Assembly (NCBI RefSeq): GCF_001632745.1
Contig: NZ_LQRT01000013.1
Location: 620,001 to 684,000, forward strand
From: Aquimarina aggregata
GTDB taxonomy: Bacteria > Bacteroidota > Bacteroidia > Flavobacteriales > Flavobacteriaceae
Length of the DNA: 64,000 nt
Reading direction: 5' to 3'
Below are positions 37,223-45,768 of the stretch, piece after piece. The notes beneath the pieces were generated by a model. The model ran no database searches. It had not been told where the DNA came from and saw only the letters and a list, made by a program, of their open reading frames with translations. Numbering within the stretch: the first letter of the stretch is position 1; every line of letters begins with the position of its first letter. The translations under genes were made by a program, and so were the position numbers.

Positions 37223-38620
37223 TCACATTATAAAATTAAACCCAAATTGCATAGAAACTGATCTTGCTTTTGCAAGATTAGAATATTCTAATACATTATT
37301 AGCCGAAATATAAAAATTAATTTTGTCAATATGGGTAGATAACAAAAAACCTATGTTATTATATGAATAATCATCTATTGTATAAGTCACTTTAGCTCTT
37401 AAAAAATTAAAAATCCTTTTATAGTAGAATAAAGATGCTGCATACTGTGGCCTTTTGGGTCTAAATTGTGAGAACACTTGTAAGCCAAAAGCATCTCGAT
37501 AAACAGGACTATCCCCATAAAGTGAACAATTACAACTCTCGTCCTCATAAGGGTTAAATGAATATTTAATAGATCCATTGAGTTTTAAAGGACGCATAGT
37601 TAAGTACGTTGTAGACAAAGTATCTAAAGGAACTGCCGCCTCTAATTCATCTAGAAAATCCTGATCCCCATTACCTGAAAATTGAACTGGTGTTTCAAAA
37701 CCCTCAAAAACAAAATTACCTCTTGCCCTATAGGTTTCTACATCTTTGGCATATAAAATTGCTCCAAAATCATTAATACTACCTGTTAAAGACCATTGTT
37801 CATCTATATGATGAGTAAAACCTACATCAACACCTAAACCTAAGTTTCCTCCAAGAAGTGCTCTTCCTACCAATTTACTAACAACTTCTTTTCCGCTATT
37901 TTCACCTTCTAACTCTCTAAGAGATGCAAGGCCAGAAGTTCGCAAAGTAACATCAGCATTACTAATTATATGTTGATAAAAATTATTTCCTTGAGGAGTT
38001 TCTACAGTTGTAAACGTACCACTATTTCTTGCGCTACGTACATGAAGCATACTTGAATATAATTTTGCTCTTGCACCAAAAGTTAATTTTTTGCTTACCT
38101 TTTTGTTATATCCAAAATGATATACCATAAGCAATTCGCCCGATCCATTTATTGTCGAAAAACGGAAAGGTCGATTAATAAAATCTCGATTTCCTTGATA
38201 AGCCAAAACTGCAAAATCTTTTGGAAAATACCCTATTAGATCTAACTCTTGATATACACCACCCGAAAAATAAACATTAGGATCTTTTTTGCTTTGCCAC
38301 CCAAAATTAAACAATTCTAATTGTTGGGTCAAAGTCACAAAATCATTACTCGTAAGTTTATTTAATGTTTGTTCGATTTTCTCATTAATATTTCTACCAT
38401 CATCACCAAAAACATCGAAAAGAGACGCACCTCTTAATCCTGCATTTACATGAAACTGCGACAAAAATGGAACTCCAGCATGAAATTTAAAGTTAGTTTC
38501 TGCTCCTGGGTTTAATAACAGTGCCTGAGGAATGTCTGTAAAATCATATAGAGTTTCTTTATTTTGAGAACACACAGAAATACTCCATATACCTATAAAA
38601 ACGAATATAAAAACTCTCAT
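37223..38620 (-). CDS. Outer-membrane beta-barrel protein, DUF5723-like
   Basis: 465 residues with a signal peptide (MRVFIFVFIGIWSISVCSQ). The body resembles the DUF5723 outer-membrane family of Bacteroidota: an early IPQALLLNPGAETNFKFHAG motif, alternating beta strands with aromatic ends, and the terminal phenylalanine-rich SVSMQFGFNFIM. Function of the family is unknown. Its start overlaps the preceding lipoprotein stop by four bases, so the two are probably made together and may interact. Confidence 0.8.
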   Translation of the reverse strand: MRVFIFVFIGIWSISVCSQNKETLYDFTDIPQALLLNPGAETNFKFHAGVPFLSQFHVNAGLRGASLFDVFGDDGRNINEKIEQTLNKLTSNDFVTLTQQLELFNFGWQSKKDPNVYFSGGVYQELDLIGYFPKDFAVLAYQGNRDFINRPFRFSTINGSGELLMVYHFGYNKKVSKKLTFGARAKLYSSMLHVRSARNSGTFTTVETPQGNNFYQHIISNADVTLRTSGLASLRELEGENSGKEVVSKLVGRALLGGNLGLGVDVGFTHHIDEQWSLTGSINDFGAILYAKDVETYRARGNFVFEGFETPVQFSGNGDQDFLDELEAAVPLDTLSTTYLTMRPLKLNGSIKYSFNPYEDESCNCSLYGDSPVYRDAFGLQVFSQFRPKRPQYAASLFYYKRIFNFLRAKVTYTIDDYSYNNIGFLLSTHIDKINFYISANNVLEYSNLAKARSVSMQFGFNFIM

Positions 38621-39192
38621 AAGTCATAATTAATGAAGTAAGTACCTTTGGATCTCACATCTAGAATCCCTCTTAAACCACTATTTACATTCTGCACTCG
38701 AATGATTGAGAAAAGTCTCTTTGTAGGGGCTAAAGTTCTAATGGTTGCATTGTCTAAGACAATTGTTTCGGCAGTAACGACAGGGGTTGTTCCTTCTCCC
38801 CTACCTGCATTAGCAGTAAGTGTAAAAAATGGGCCAATACGTTGATCTGCTTCATTTAAGAATCCAAACTCAAAAACAAAATCTCTCTCAATAGTATTTC
38901 TAAATTCAAAAGAAAGCTCAATTCTTTCTAGGTTATCAACAGCAAAACTTGAACCTAATAAATCGTAATTTAAAGTATCATCAACTTCAACCTCTGGTAC
39001 CGTAATAGCAGGGTCGATACTAGGGTCCACAAATTGATTGGTATCAAACTTAGAAAAAATAAAATCTAGTTCTACAATTGGTGTTAGAACGATATCCTCG
39101 CTTTGATCAAAATCTAGATCTTTGACACAGGAAGCCATTAATAATGCTGTGCAAATAATGCTTAGCATTACGCATATTTTTTTTGTTTTCAT
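38617..39192 (-). CDS. Lipoprotein of unknown function
   Basis: 191 residues from the ATG at 39192; the frame opens 16 codons earlier but the lipoprotein signal MKTKKICVMLSIICTALLMA with cysteine 22 fixes this start. The mature part is acidic after the cysteine (VKDLDFDQSED) and predicted beta-rich, with RIELSFEFRNTIERDFVFEF. No family is recognised. It overlaps the DUF5723-like gene by four bases and follows the phosphatase by about 48 bases. Confidence 0.82.
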   Translation of the reverse strand: MKTKKICVMLSIICTALLMASCVKDLDFDQSEDIVLTPIVELDFIFSKFDTNQFVDPSIDPAITVPEVEVDDTLNYDLLGSSFAVDNLERIELSFEFRNTIERDFVFEFGFLNEADQRIGPFFTLTANAGRGEGTTPVVTAETIVLDNATIRTLAPTKRLFSIIRVQNVNSGLRGILDVRSKGTYFINYDL

Positions 39193-39240
39193 CTTGGGGC
39201 ATAATAGGTTATAGCCTCCTAAAATACGAATTTTTATCAC

Positions 39241-39930
39241 TTATAAGTAATTTTTAATGTGTATTAGCTTTGAAACTTCTACATTGTCTTTGGGTAATTT
39301 CTCTTTATGATAGTTAAAACATATCGTATTTAATCCAAATAACTCAGCACCTAAAATATCTGCTTCATAATTATCACCAATCATAACACTATCAAACACT
39401 TGTGCCCCAGAAACCTTTAAAGCATGCTCAAAAATTAACGGATTTGGTTTCTTTACCCCTACTTCTTCGCTGTTTGTAACCGTTTTAAAATATTTTTTTA
39501 TACCAGCATTATTTAACTTAGTGTTTTGCACTTCTTTAAAACCATTTGTTATAATATGCATGTGATATTTCGGTCTAAGATATTCGAGCAGTTCTAGTGT
39601 ACCTTCAATCAAATAGTTATTAAGTGGAAGAAAGGCTATATAATCATGAGATATTTCATCAATTACTTGTAACGAATACTTCTTTTCTAGTTTAGTAAAC
39701 GTATCTACTAACCGGCCTCTTCTTAATTCTTCTTTACTTACTCTTTCTTCTCGATATAATTTCCAATACTTCAAATTAACGGGTTGATATTGGCTTAAGA
39801 AAACATCAACTTCAAGATTGATATTGAACTTCTCAAAAATCATTTCGAAAGCCAAAGATGAATTCTTATCGAAATCCCAAAGCGTGTGATCTAAATCAAA
39901 AAAAACATGTTTTATATTTTTATTCATCAT
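39241..39930 (-). CDS. yjjG: HAD-family noncanonical pyrimidine nucleotidase, YjjG-like
   Basis: 229 residues. The HAD motif I FFDLDHTLWDF gives catalytic Asp12 and Asp14; motif II is IITNGF, motif III lysine is in VGVKKPNP and motif IV is MIGDNYEADILGA. The YjjG group dephosphorylates pyrimidine nucleotides, including unusual ones, in the cytoplasm. The start overlaps the stop of the deacetylase-like gene by 11 bases. A different small phosphate ester as substrate remains possible. Confidence 0.88.
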   Translation of the reverse strand: MMNKNIKHVFFDLDHTLWDFDKNSSLAFEMIFEKFNINLEVDVFLSQYQPVNLKYWKLYREERVSKEELRRGRLVDTFTKLEKKYSLQVIDEISHDYIAFLPLNNYLIEGTLELLEYLRPKYHMHIITNGFKEVQNTKLNNAGIKKYFKTVTNSEEVGVKKPNPLIFEHALKVSGAQVFDSVMIGDNYEADILGAELFGLNTICFNYHKEKLPKDNVEVSKLIHIKNYL

Positions 39931-41224
39931 CTATATTCCAAATATCTTCAAGGATTGACTTCCAGTAGGGTTGTTCTTGTAAATCGCTAAACAAGGTGTT
40001 ACCGAAAACTGGAATAAAACATCCCTTTACCTTTTTAATTTTTTCTATATATGCAACTACTTCATTTCGGGCAAATGTTTCATTTTTAACAAATTCTTCT
40101 CCTCCTAAATTAGCCAGGCAAAAAGAATATATTACTAATGGAGTTTGTACTTCATAATCCAAATCATAAAACATAAAAGGAGTACATGTACCTGCTCTAA
40201 ACCCAGGATATCCAGAATACCCCATAGAGTAATCTTCTTCTACCTCCAATTCAATAAAATTGCGATACGCTTCTGGCAGCTTAATCTTAAAAAAACCGCA
40301 AATCACATATTTAAGTCTTCTGTTAAGAATATTTTCGCTTCGTTCTTTTTCTTTGGTTAGCATAGACAAATTACTTATCGCTTCATATGATACTTTTAAA
40401 CCTACATCAAGATAATCAGCAATATGCTTAATTAATGTCCTATGTTTTAAATGGTTAAAACCAATATTTTTCTCATAATTAGAATAATCACCTAAGCCAA
40501 ATAAAACTTTAGCTTTTCTCTTCTTTTGCTTTTGTAAATCAATTATAAAGTCGAAAGTATCATAGGGATCTTTTTTAAAACCTAATGAAACTTTTATTCT
40601 ATCTGTTAATTCATCTAATTTTAATCCCCATAAATCTCGAAAACCACCTCCTATAGACCTTAGAAAGCCTTTGTTTTTATATGCAAATGCCTGAGATACT
40701 GAAACAACAGGTATAATATTAAATTTTTTCTCCTCTAATTCAAGATTGGCGTACTTTTCTAAAAGGATTTTTTTGAATTTGTATGCCCAAATATCTATTA
40801 CAGGATCTTTTAAAAAGTCATGTATGTATGCAATACTTTCGGTAGCAGGAAAACGTCCTAGGTTATCTTTTACATGCGGCAGATACTCCTCATAACGGGT
40901 TAAAAGATAGAATGTCGCCGCAAAAATATCAAAAGGCAATGCTGCATTTTCATGTTGCACTTGAAAAAAACACTTCGTCTCTTCCCAATCCTGAACATGA
41001 ATATCTACATCATTTAATCCATGTTCAAATAACAACTCTACACTTTGAAAATATAACTCTTTCCCTAATGGTTGTTTTCCGTATGAAAATTTAGGCCCAT
41101 CATGTGCTATAAAAGTTTCTATTTTGGCTGTAAAATCAACATCCAATTTTAAAATTCGTCTACAAATATGTTTAAATGTATAAGAAACTCTTGGTGTAAC
41201 CTTTTGTACATGGATTAATACCAT
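39920..41224 (-). CDS. Polysaccharide-deacetylase-like protein, possibly inactive
   Basis: 434 residues. The opening MVLIHVQKVTPRVSYTFKHI, the block LPFDIFAATFYLLTRYEEYL and the ending with GFRAGTCTPFMFYDLDYEV match a Bacteroidota family annotated as polysaccharide deacetylase (DUF7033 N-terminus plus a NodB-like part). No signal peptide is visible. Where I expect metal-binding Asp residues of the NodB fold the sequence reads PVVSVSQAFAY, and the late His position reads PVFGNTLF. From memory of relatives, both ligands look lost. It heads a five-gene minus-strand cluster. Confidence 0.75.
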   Translation of the reverse strand: MVLIHVQKVTPRVSYTFKHICRRILKLDVDFTAKIETFIAHDGPKFSYGKQPLGKELYFQSVELLFEHGLNDVDIHVQDWEETKCFFQVQHENAALPFDIFAATFYLLTRYEEYLPHVKDNLGRFPATESIAYIHDFLKDPVIDIWAYKFKKILLEKYANLELEEKKFNIIPVVSVSQAFAYKNKGFLRSIGGGFRDLWGLKLDELTDRIKVSLGFKKDPYDTFDFIIDLQKQKKRKAKVLFGLGDYSNYEKNIGFNHLKHRTLIKHIADYLDVGLKVSYEAISNLSMLTKEKERSENILNRRLKYVICGFFKIKLPEAYRNFIELEVEEDYSMGYSGYPGFRAGTCTPFMFYDLDYEVQTPLVIYSFCLANLGGEEFVKNETFARNEVVAYIEKIKKVKGCFIPVFGNTLFSDLQEQPYWKSILEDIWNIDDE

Positions 41225-41467
41225 ATTTTAATTTTATCCCTAATTATGATTATCTTCTTGACTATTCGAACGATATTTCTATATAAAGTTCTATTAGTTC
41301 TTCTATCTAAATACTCCTTTTTTTGTAATCATGTTACATATAAAACAAACTAACTTTGAAACACCCTACTCCTAAAATTGAAAAAGAATAGATTTTAACT
41401 TTTCTCAATTCTTAAGAATAATTCAAATCTACACGTAAAGTATTGCTTCTTTTAGCTTAATAAATTT

Positions 41468-42166
41468 TCAGATCATTGCTTCATCCGCAAAGCTAAAGTA
41501 GGTTTTTTCTGTAATAATTAAATGATCTAGCACATTGATATCTAAACTAGCTCCTCCGGTTTTTAGTTTTTTAGTTAAATCTTTATCAGATTGGCTTGGG
41601 GATAATTTCCCACTAGGGTGATTATGCGCGAGTATAATTGCAGTGGCTCCTGATTCTAAAGCTGCTCTAAAAACGATACGCGCATCTACTAACGTTCCTG
41701 TCTTTCCTCCAATACTAATTTGTCTTTTGTACAGAACTTTATTGGCATTATTTAAAAACAACACCCAAAACTCTTCATGATCAAGATCACCAATAATAGG
41801 TTGTAAAAGAGCAAAAGCATCTTTACTACTGGTTATTTTAGGTTTAATTTCTACTTCCTCTTTTTTTCTTCTTCGCCCTAGTTCTAAACCTGCAATTATC
41901 GTAATTGCTTTAGCCTCACCAATACCCTTAAATTTTGTTAACTGTTTTATAGATAATGCACCCAAAGTATTAATTTTATGATCCACACTAGCTAATATTC
42001 GTTTACTTAAAGCAACTGCACTTTCTTCACGATTACCGGAACCGATTAAAATTGCCATTAATTCTGAATCAGACAAAGAATTCTTCCCTTTAGCGATCAA
42101 TTTCTCTCTTGGACGATCATTTTCACTCCATTTCTTGATAGAAAATGAAGAATTTAACTCACTCAT
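41468..42166 (-). CDS. radC: RadC-family JAB1/MPN domain protein
   Basis: 232 residues. An N-terminal helix-hairpin-helix part (ENDRPREKLIAKGKNSLSDS and LTKFKGIGEAKAI) precedes the MPN domain with the metal motif AHNHPSGKLSPSQSD and ending LDHLIITEKTYFSFAD. Despite the name, a role in DNA repair is disputed; the metalloprotease fold is clear. It stands alone between two wide gaps. Confidence 0.92.
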   Translation of the reverse strand: MSELNSSFSIKKWSENDRPREKLIAKGKNSLSDSELMAILIGSGNREESAVALSKRILASVDHKINTLGALSIKQLTKFKGIGEAKAITIIAGLELGRRRKKEEVEIKPKITSSKDAFALLQPIIGDLDHEEFWVLFLNNANKVLYKRQISIGGKTGTLVDARIVFRAALESGATAIILAHNHPSGKLSPSQSDKDLTKKLKTGGASLDINVLDHLIITEKTYFSFADEAMI

Positions 42167-42312
42167 TTGCTTAATTTATATATAATAATACAATATTTTT
42201 TTATCCTCTAAAGTATAAACTATTTCCCTCAATAACAACACATTATTACCTCAATCAAGCAGGGATTTAACATTTAATTTTATACTTTTTTAACATTAAT
42301 TTACATATATAT

Positions 42313-42343
42313 TTGTTTGAAAATGAAAGTTTTACTATATTTG
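42313..42343 (+). promoter_or_regulatory. Promoter of small secreted protein gene
   Basis: TTG (42313-42315), 20 bases, TATATTTG (42336-42343): a full match to the flavobacterial consensus. The predicted leader is about 50 bases. Confidence 0.75.
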
Positions 42344-42395
42344 GGCACCCGAAATCCCAAAATGAACAAATTAACAACTTCAAATTAACCTATTT

Positions 42396-42845
42396 ATGAA
42401 GAATATTTTTACTTTCGTTTTACTATTTACAGCGTTAAGTTTTTACGGTCAAGACAAGAAGGTTTCCTTTTTAAATTTAGTAGGAAATAACATACAAGTT
42501 CCTAGAGGATGCGAAGCTACATCAGAGTATGAATTGCAAGCCTGTGATGGAACATCAATTAGATGGGATTACTATAGTGCAGACATGTTAAAAGATGTTT
42601 TTTATGCAACAATCACTGCCTTTACTGAAGGAAAAAGTGATGATGCAGCAACTGAAGTAACTTTTACTTCTTTTGGTAGTCAATTGAAAGGATATAAATT
42701 TAAAATGGGAACTACATTTCAGTATTTTCTACAAGGAACAATAAAAGATCAACCGCTTATGATGAATTTAGGTACACCTAAAGATATTAATACCAGTGAT
42801 GATCTTGAAGGGTTTTTAGGTTTATTTTTTGACGAAGCAAGTTAA
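42396..42845 (+). CDS. Small secreted protein of unknown function
   Basis: 149 residues with a signal peptide (MKNIFTFVLLFTALSFYGQ). The mature part has two cysteines (PRGCEATSEYELQACDG) close together, probably a disulfide, and later SFGSQLKGYKFKMGTTFQYF. No family recognised. It has its own consensus promoter and a strong terminator, so it is a single-gene unit. Confidence 0.8.
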   Translation: MKNIFTFVLLFTALSFYGQDKKVSFLNLVGNNIQVPRGCEATSEYELQACDGTSIRWDYYSADMLKDVFYATITAFTEGKSDDAATEVTFTSFGSQLKGYKFKMGTTFQYFLQGTIKDQPLMMNLGTPKDINTSDDLEGFLGLFFDEAS

Positions 42846-42865
42846 TCAGAACAACATATAAATAG

Positions 42866-42899
42866 AAATAAAGGCAAATCATATGATTTGCCTTTATTT
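42866..42899 (+). terminator. Terminator after the small secreted protein gene
   Basis: A perfect 34-base palindrome: 17 bases (42866-42882) mirror 42883-42899, followed by T-rich sequence. It lies 20 bases after the stop and could work on both strands. Confidence 0.85.
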
Positions 42900-42920
42900 G
42901 TTTCTATAGTTTTAATGCAG

Positions 42921-42928
42921 TATTTTTG
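42921..42928 (+). promoter_or_regulatory. Candidate promoter of DUF1569 gene (-7 box)
   Basis: TATTTTTG matches TAnnTTTG exactly. The alternative TTG start at 42926 lies inside this box, which favours the ATG at 42959. Confidence 0.5.
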
Positions 42929-42958
42929 GATATAGCTATTCACTATAATTTTTTAGTT

Positions 42959-43402
42959 ATGAAGTCTTTGTTTGAAAAGTCTACCTTGGATGAAATAGAA
43001 AATAGAATTAAACAATTATCTGATGACGAAAAACCTTTGTGGGGAAAAATGACCACATCACAAATGCTTAATCATTGCCAATTTCCATTAAAAATAGCAC
43101 TTCAAAAAAACCATCCACATCTTAAGCCTAACGTATTGGCTAAAATATTTTTCAAGAAAAGTTTATATAATGATAAACCTTGGAGAAAAAGCTTACCTAC
43201 ACATGCTAAATTAAAAGTAACAGACCAGAAAGAATTTATTAAGGAAAAAGATGAGCTATTGTCTCTTGTGTCTGAATTCGCTAACCAGAGAAATAAAAAA
43301 GAATGGGACCCACATCCTATGTTTGGGAAATTCACTAACGAGCAATGGGGCCAAATGCAATACAAACATTTAGATCATCATCTTCAACAATTTAACGTTT
43401 AA
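42959..43402 (+). CDS. DUF1569 / DinB-like helical protein
   Basis: 147 residues from the ATG at 42959 (MKSLFEKSTLDEIENRIKQL). A TTG start 11 codons earlier falls inside the predicted promoter. Motifs are WGKMTTSQMLNHCQFPL near residue 35, HPMFGKFTNEQWGQMQYKHL and the terminal LDHHLQQF, typical of DUF1569, a four-helix relative of DinB with histidines that may bind metal. Function is unknown. The PaiB-like gene follows after 3 bases. Confidence 0.87.
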   Translation: MKSLFEKSTLDEIENRIKQLSDDEKPLWGKMTTSQMLNHCQFPLKIALQKNHPHLKPNVLAKIFFKKSLYNDKPWRKSLPTHAKLKVTDQKEFIKEKDELLSLVSEFANQRNKKEWDPHPMFGKFTNEQWGQMQYKHLDHHLQQFNV

Positions 43403-43405
43403 ACT

Positions 43406-44005
43406 GTGTATCCACCTAAACATCACCAAGATTACAACCCCGAAAATAGTAAAGAAGTTGCTAAATCTTATCCGTTCTCGGTATTAGTATCCGCAGAAAA
43501 TAAGACTCCCTTTATCACCCATGCTCCACTAGTATTTCATGGCGAAAAATTAATTGGACATATTGATAAAAACAATCCACATATTAGATTACTAAAGGAC
43601 GGTTATCCTATTACGGCTATTTTTCAAGGCCCTCAAACCTATATCTCCCCTTCGATATATACTACGAAACAATTACCTACCTGGAACTACATCATTGCCC
43701 ATGCTACAGGAACGGTAACAGAGCTAAGAGATACAGATGCGATCAAAAAATCAATAGTCACTATGACAGAATTTCTTGAAGCTCCCCATCAAAAATTTAT
43801 ACTAGATCTTGATGATACAAGAATGGATCGACTAGTTCCCTATATTCATTGTTTTGAGATTGAGGTAGAACATTGGGAAGGAAAGTTTAAGCTAAGTCAA
43901 GACAAAGTGCCTTCAGATATTGAAAACGCAAAACAAGAATTGATTTTAAACAACCAAAAGGATGTTGCTAATTTCGTCAACAAATTATTTGAACAACATT
44001 TTTAA
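43406..44005 (+). CDS. PaiB-like FMN-binding split-barrel protein
   Basis: 199 residues with a GTG start. The opening YPPKHHQDYNPE, the core ITHAPLVFHGEKLIGHIDK and the TWNYIIAHATGTV block match the PaiB (FMN-binding negative regulator) family. PaiB of Bacillus affects sporulation and protease genes; most relatives are uncharacterised and may be flavin enzymes rather than regulators. It starts 3 bases after DUF1569, so the two form an operon. It ends 6 bases from mpl, tail to tail. Confidence 0.88.
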   Translation: MYPPKHHQDYNPENSKEVAKSYPFSVLVSAENKTPFITHAPLVFHGEKLIGHIDKNNPHIRLLKDGYPITAIFQGPQTYISPSIYTTKQLPTWNYIIAHATGTVTELRDTDAIKKSIVTMTEFLEAPHQKFILDLDDTRMDRLVPYIHCFEIEVEHWEGKFKLSQDKVPSDIENAKQELILNNQKDVANFVNKLFEQHF

Positions 44006-44011
44006 AATCTC

Positions 44012-45364
44012 TTAAAACCAAGTTTTCACTTCATCAAAATTTAACCCACCATAGTTGCCACTACTCATTAAAACTAAGGCAGTATCAGAAAAATCTTTTT
44101 GTTTTAAATATTCTTGAAAATCCTCTGGATTGGTATAAATAATTAAGTCTTTTCTATTAAATGATTCACCTATTTGATTTGCAGTAACCTCTTCTAATTG
44201 TTTAATTTTAACTGCTTTTGGAGAATAAAAAACAACTGCTTCATCGGCTGCATCAAGAGCTCCTTCGTATTCTTTAAGGAATTCGGCATTTAAACTACTA
44301 TATGTATGTAACTCCAAACAAGCAATCACTTTTCTATTTGCATACTGTTCTTTTACAGCATTAGTTGTAGCTTTTACTTTTGAAGGACTATGTGCAAAGT
44401 CTTTATAAGCTATACCTGTAGCGTTTTCTGCTATCTTTTCTAATCGTTTCGAAGCTCCTTTAAACGACGCTATAGCTTCATAAAAATCTTCTTCATCAAT
44501 ACCCATATGCTGGCATATCCATTTCGCTCCTGCAAGATTACTTAGATTATGTGCCCCAAATACCTCAACAGGCATTTCACCATCTGGAGTATCTAAGAGG
44601 GTTTCACCATTTACTACACTATATTTTGGCGTCACATATGGGAATTTACGAATAGGGGCTTCTGTAGCTTCTGCCAATTTTCTGACTTCTGTATCTTCTT
44701 CATTATATACCAATGCTCCACCATTAACAATAGCGCTCATAAATATTCTAAATTGATCAACATAATTCTCAAAAGTTGGAAATACATTAATATGATCCCA
44801 TGCAATACCACTGACTAAAGCAATATTTGGTTGGTATAAATGAAATTTTGGCCTACGATCTATAGGAGACGACAAATATTCATCTCCTTCTAAAACCATA
44901 AAATCATTATCTTCTGTAAGATGTACCATAGTATCAAATCCCTCTAATTGGGCACCTACCATATAATCTACTTCTTTATCGTGATAATGTAACACATGTA
45001 AAATCATAGAAGTAATGGTTGTTTTACCATGAGACCCCCCGATTACTACTCGCGTTTTATTTTTGGACTGTTCATACAAAAACTCTGGGTAGGAATAAAT
45101 CTTTAAACCAAGCTCCTTTGCTTTTTGTAATTCTAGATTATCTTCTTTAGCATGCATCCCTAGAATAATCGCATCAAGATCAGAAGTCACCTTATCCGAA
45201 AACCAACCAAATGCAGCAGGCAGTAACCCGTACTTATCTAATCTTGATTTCGAAGGTTCAAAAATAGTATCATCACTTCCTGTTACTTTATATCCTTTTT
45301 GATGTAATGCAATAGCGAGGTTATGCATTGCGCTTCCTCCAATTGCTATAAAATGTACACGCAT
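44012..45364 (-). CDS. mpl: UDP-N-acetylmuramate:tripeptide ligase (murein peptide recycling)
   Basis: 450 residues from the ATG at 45364 (MRVHFIAIGGSAMHNLAIAL); an ATG six codons upstream is also in frame but does not fit the family. The Mur-ligase ATP loop is GGSHGKTTITS (109-119), with the central domain VLEGDEYLSSPIDRRPKF and the C-terminal SYSSLN part. Mpl joins recovered L-Ala-D-Glu-meso-diaminopimelate to UDP-MurNAc in the cytoplasm. It is distinguished from MurC by the MHNLA start and the DEYLSSP region. Confidence 0.93.
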   Translation of the reverse strand: MRVHFIAIGGSAMHNLAIALHQKGYKVTGSDDTIFEPSKSRLDKYGLLPAAFGWFSDKVTSDLDAIILGMHAKEDNLELQKAKELGLKIYSYPEFLYEQSKNKTRVVIGGSHGKTTITSMILHVLHYHDKEVDYMVGAQLEGFDTMVHLTEDNDFMVLEGDEYLSSPIDRRPKFHLYQPNIALVSGIAWDHINVFPTFENYVDQFRIFMSAIVNGGALVYNEEDTEVRKLAEATEAPIRKFPYVTPKYSVVNGETLLDTPDGEMPVEVFGAHNLSNLAGAKWICQHMGIDEEDFYEAIASFKGASKRLEKIAENATGIAYKDFAHSPSKVKATTNAVKEQYANRKVIACLELHTYSSLNAEFLKEYEGALDAADEAVVFYSPKAVKIKQLEEVTANQIGESFNRKDLIIYTNPEDFQEYLKQKDFSDTALVLMSSGNYGGLNFDEVKTWF

Positions 45365-45382
45365 AATTGTAATAATCTTCAA

Positions 45383-45768
45383 ATCCGAAACTGATTGAAT
45401 ACTAACAAAAGTATAACAACAAAGTCCGAATGATTTTATATAAAGAAGTAAAGATACAACCTACAATGAATAATAAAAGCACCAGAGAACAAAAAAGAAA
45501 TAAACCTAGTTTATATGCATCTCTCTTGATTATTTAAGAAAACTTATTCACTAAACTAATAGTGTGTTAGAATAATTGAAATCAGGGTTTCCCTCAATAT
45601 TACTTCGCTATTATTCATTTTAGTATTTTATTAGTAATGTTTTATCAAAACAAAATTGTTAGGGTTCAATACAAATACTTAGCTTTATCATGTTATTTAA
45701 AAGATATATAAAAGAGCATTAATTTGGTACATCTCTTGCTTATGTTAATTTAACAACTTAAAATCTTT
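45383..45768. other. Divergent intergenic region between mpl and the macroglobulin gene
   Basis: 386 bases. The mpl side carries a -7 box (45406-45413). A 35-codon open frame at 45430-45537 is the only coding possibility and has no recognisable product. The rest is AT-rich; I see no clear promoter for the macroglobulin gene. Confidence 0.5.
45406..45413 (-). promoter_or_regulatory. Candidate promoter of mpl (-7 box)
   Basis: On the minus strand the bases read TACTTTTG, an exact TAnnTTTG match, about 40 bases before the preferred mpl start. No clear TTG at -33. Confidence 0.45.

Noticed and set aside
45430-45537. 35-codon open frame (MILYKEVKIQPTMNNKSTRE...) in the mpl-macroglobulin gap
   Set aside because: The charged start and hydrophobic end resemble the beginning of a membrane protein, possibly a gene remnant, but there is no promoter, no conserved motif and the frame stops after the first hydrophobic residues.
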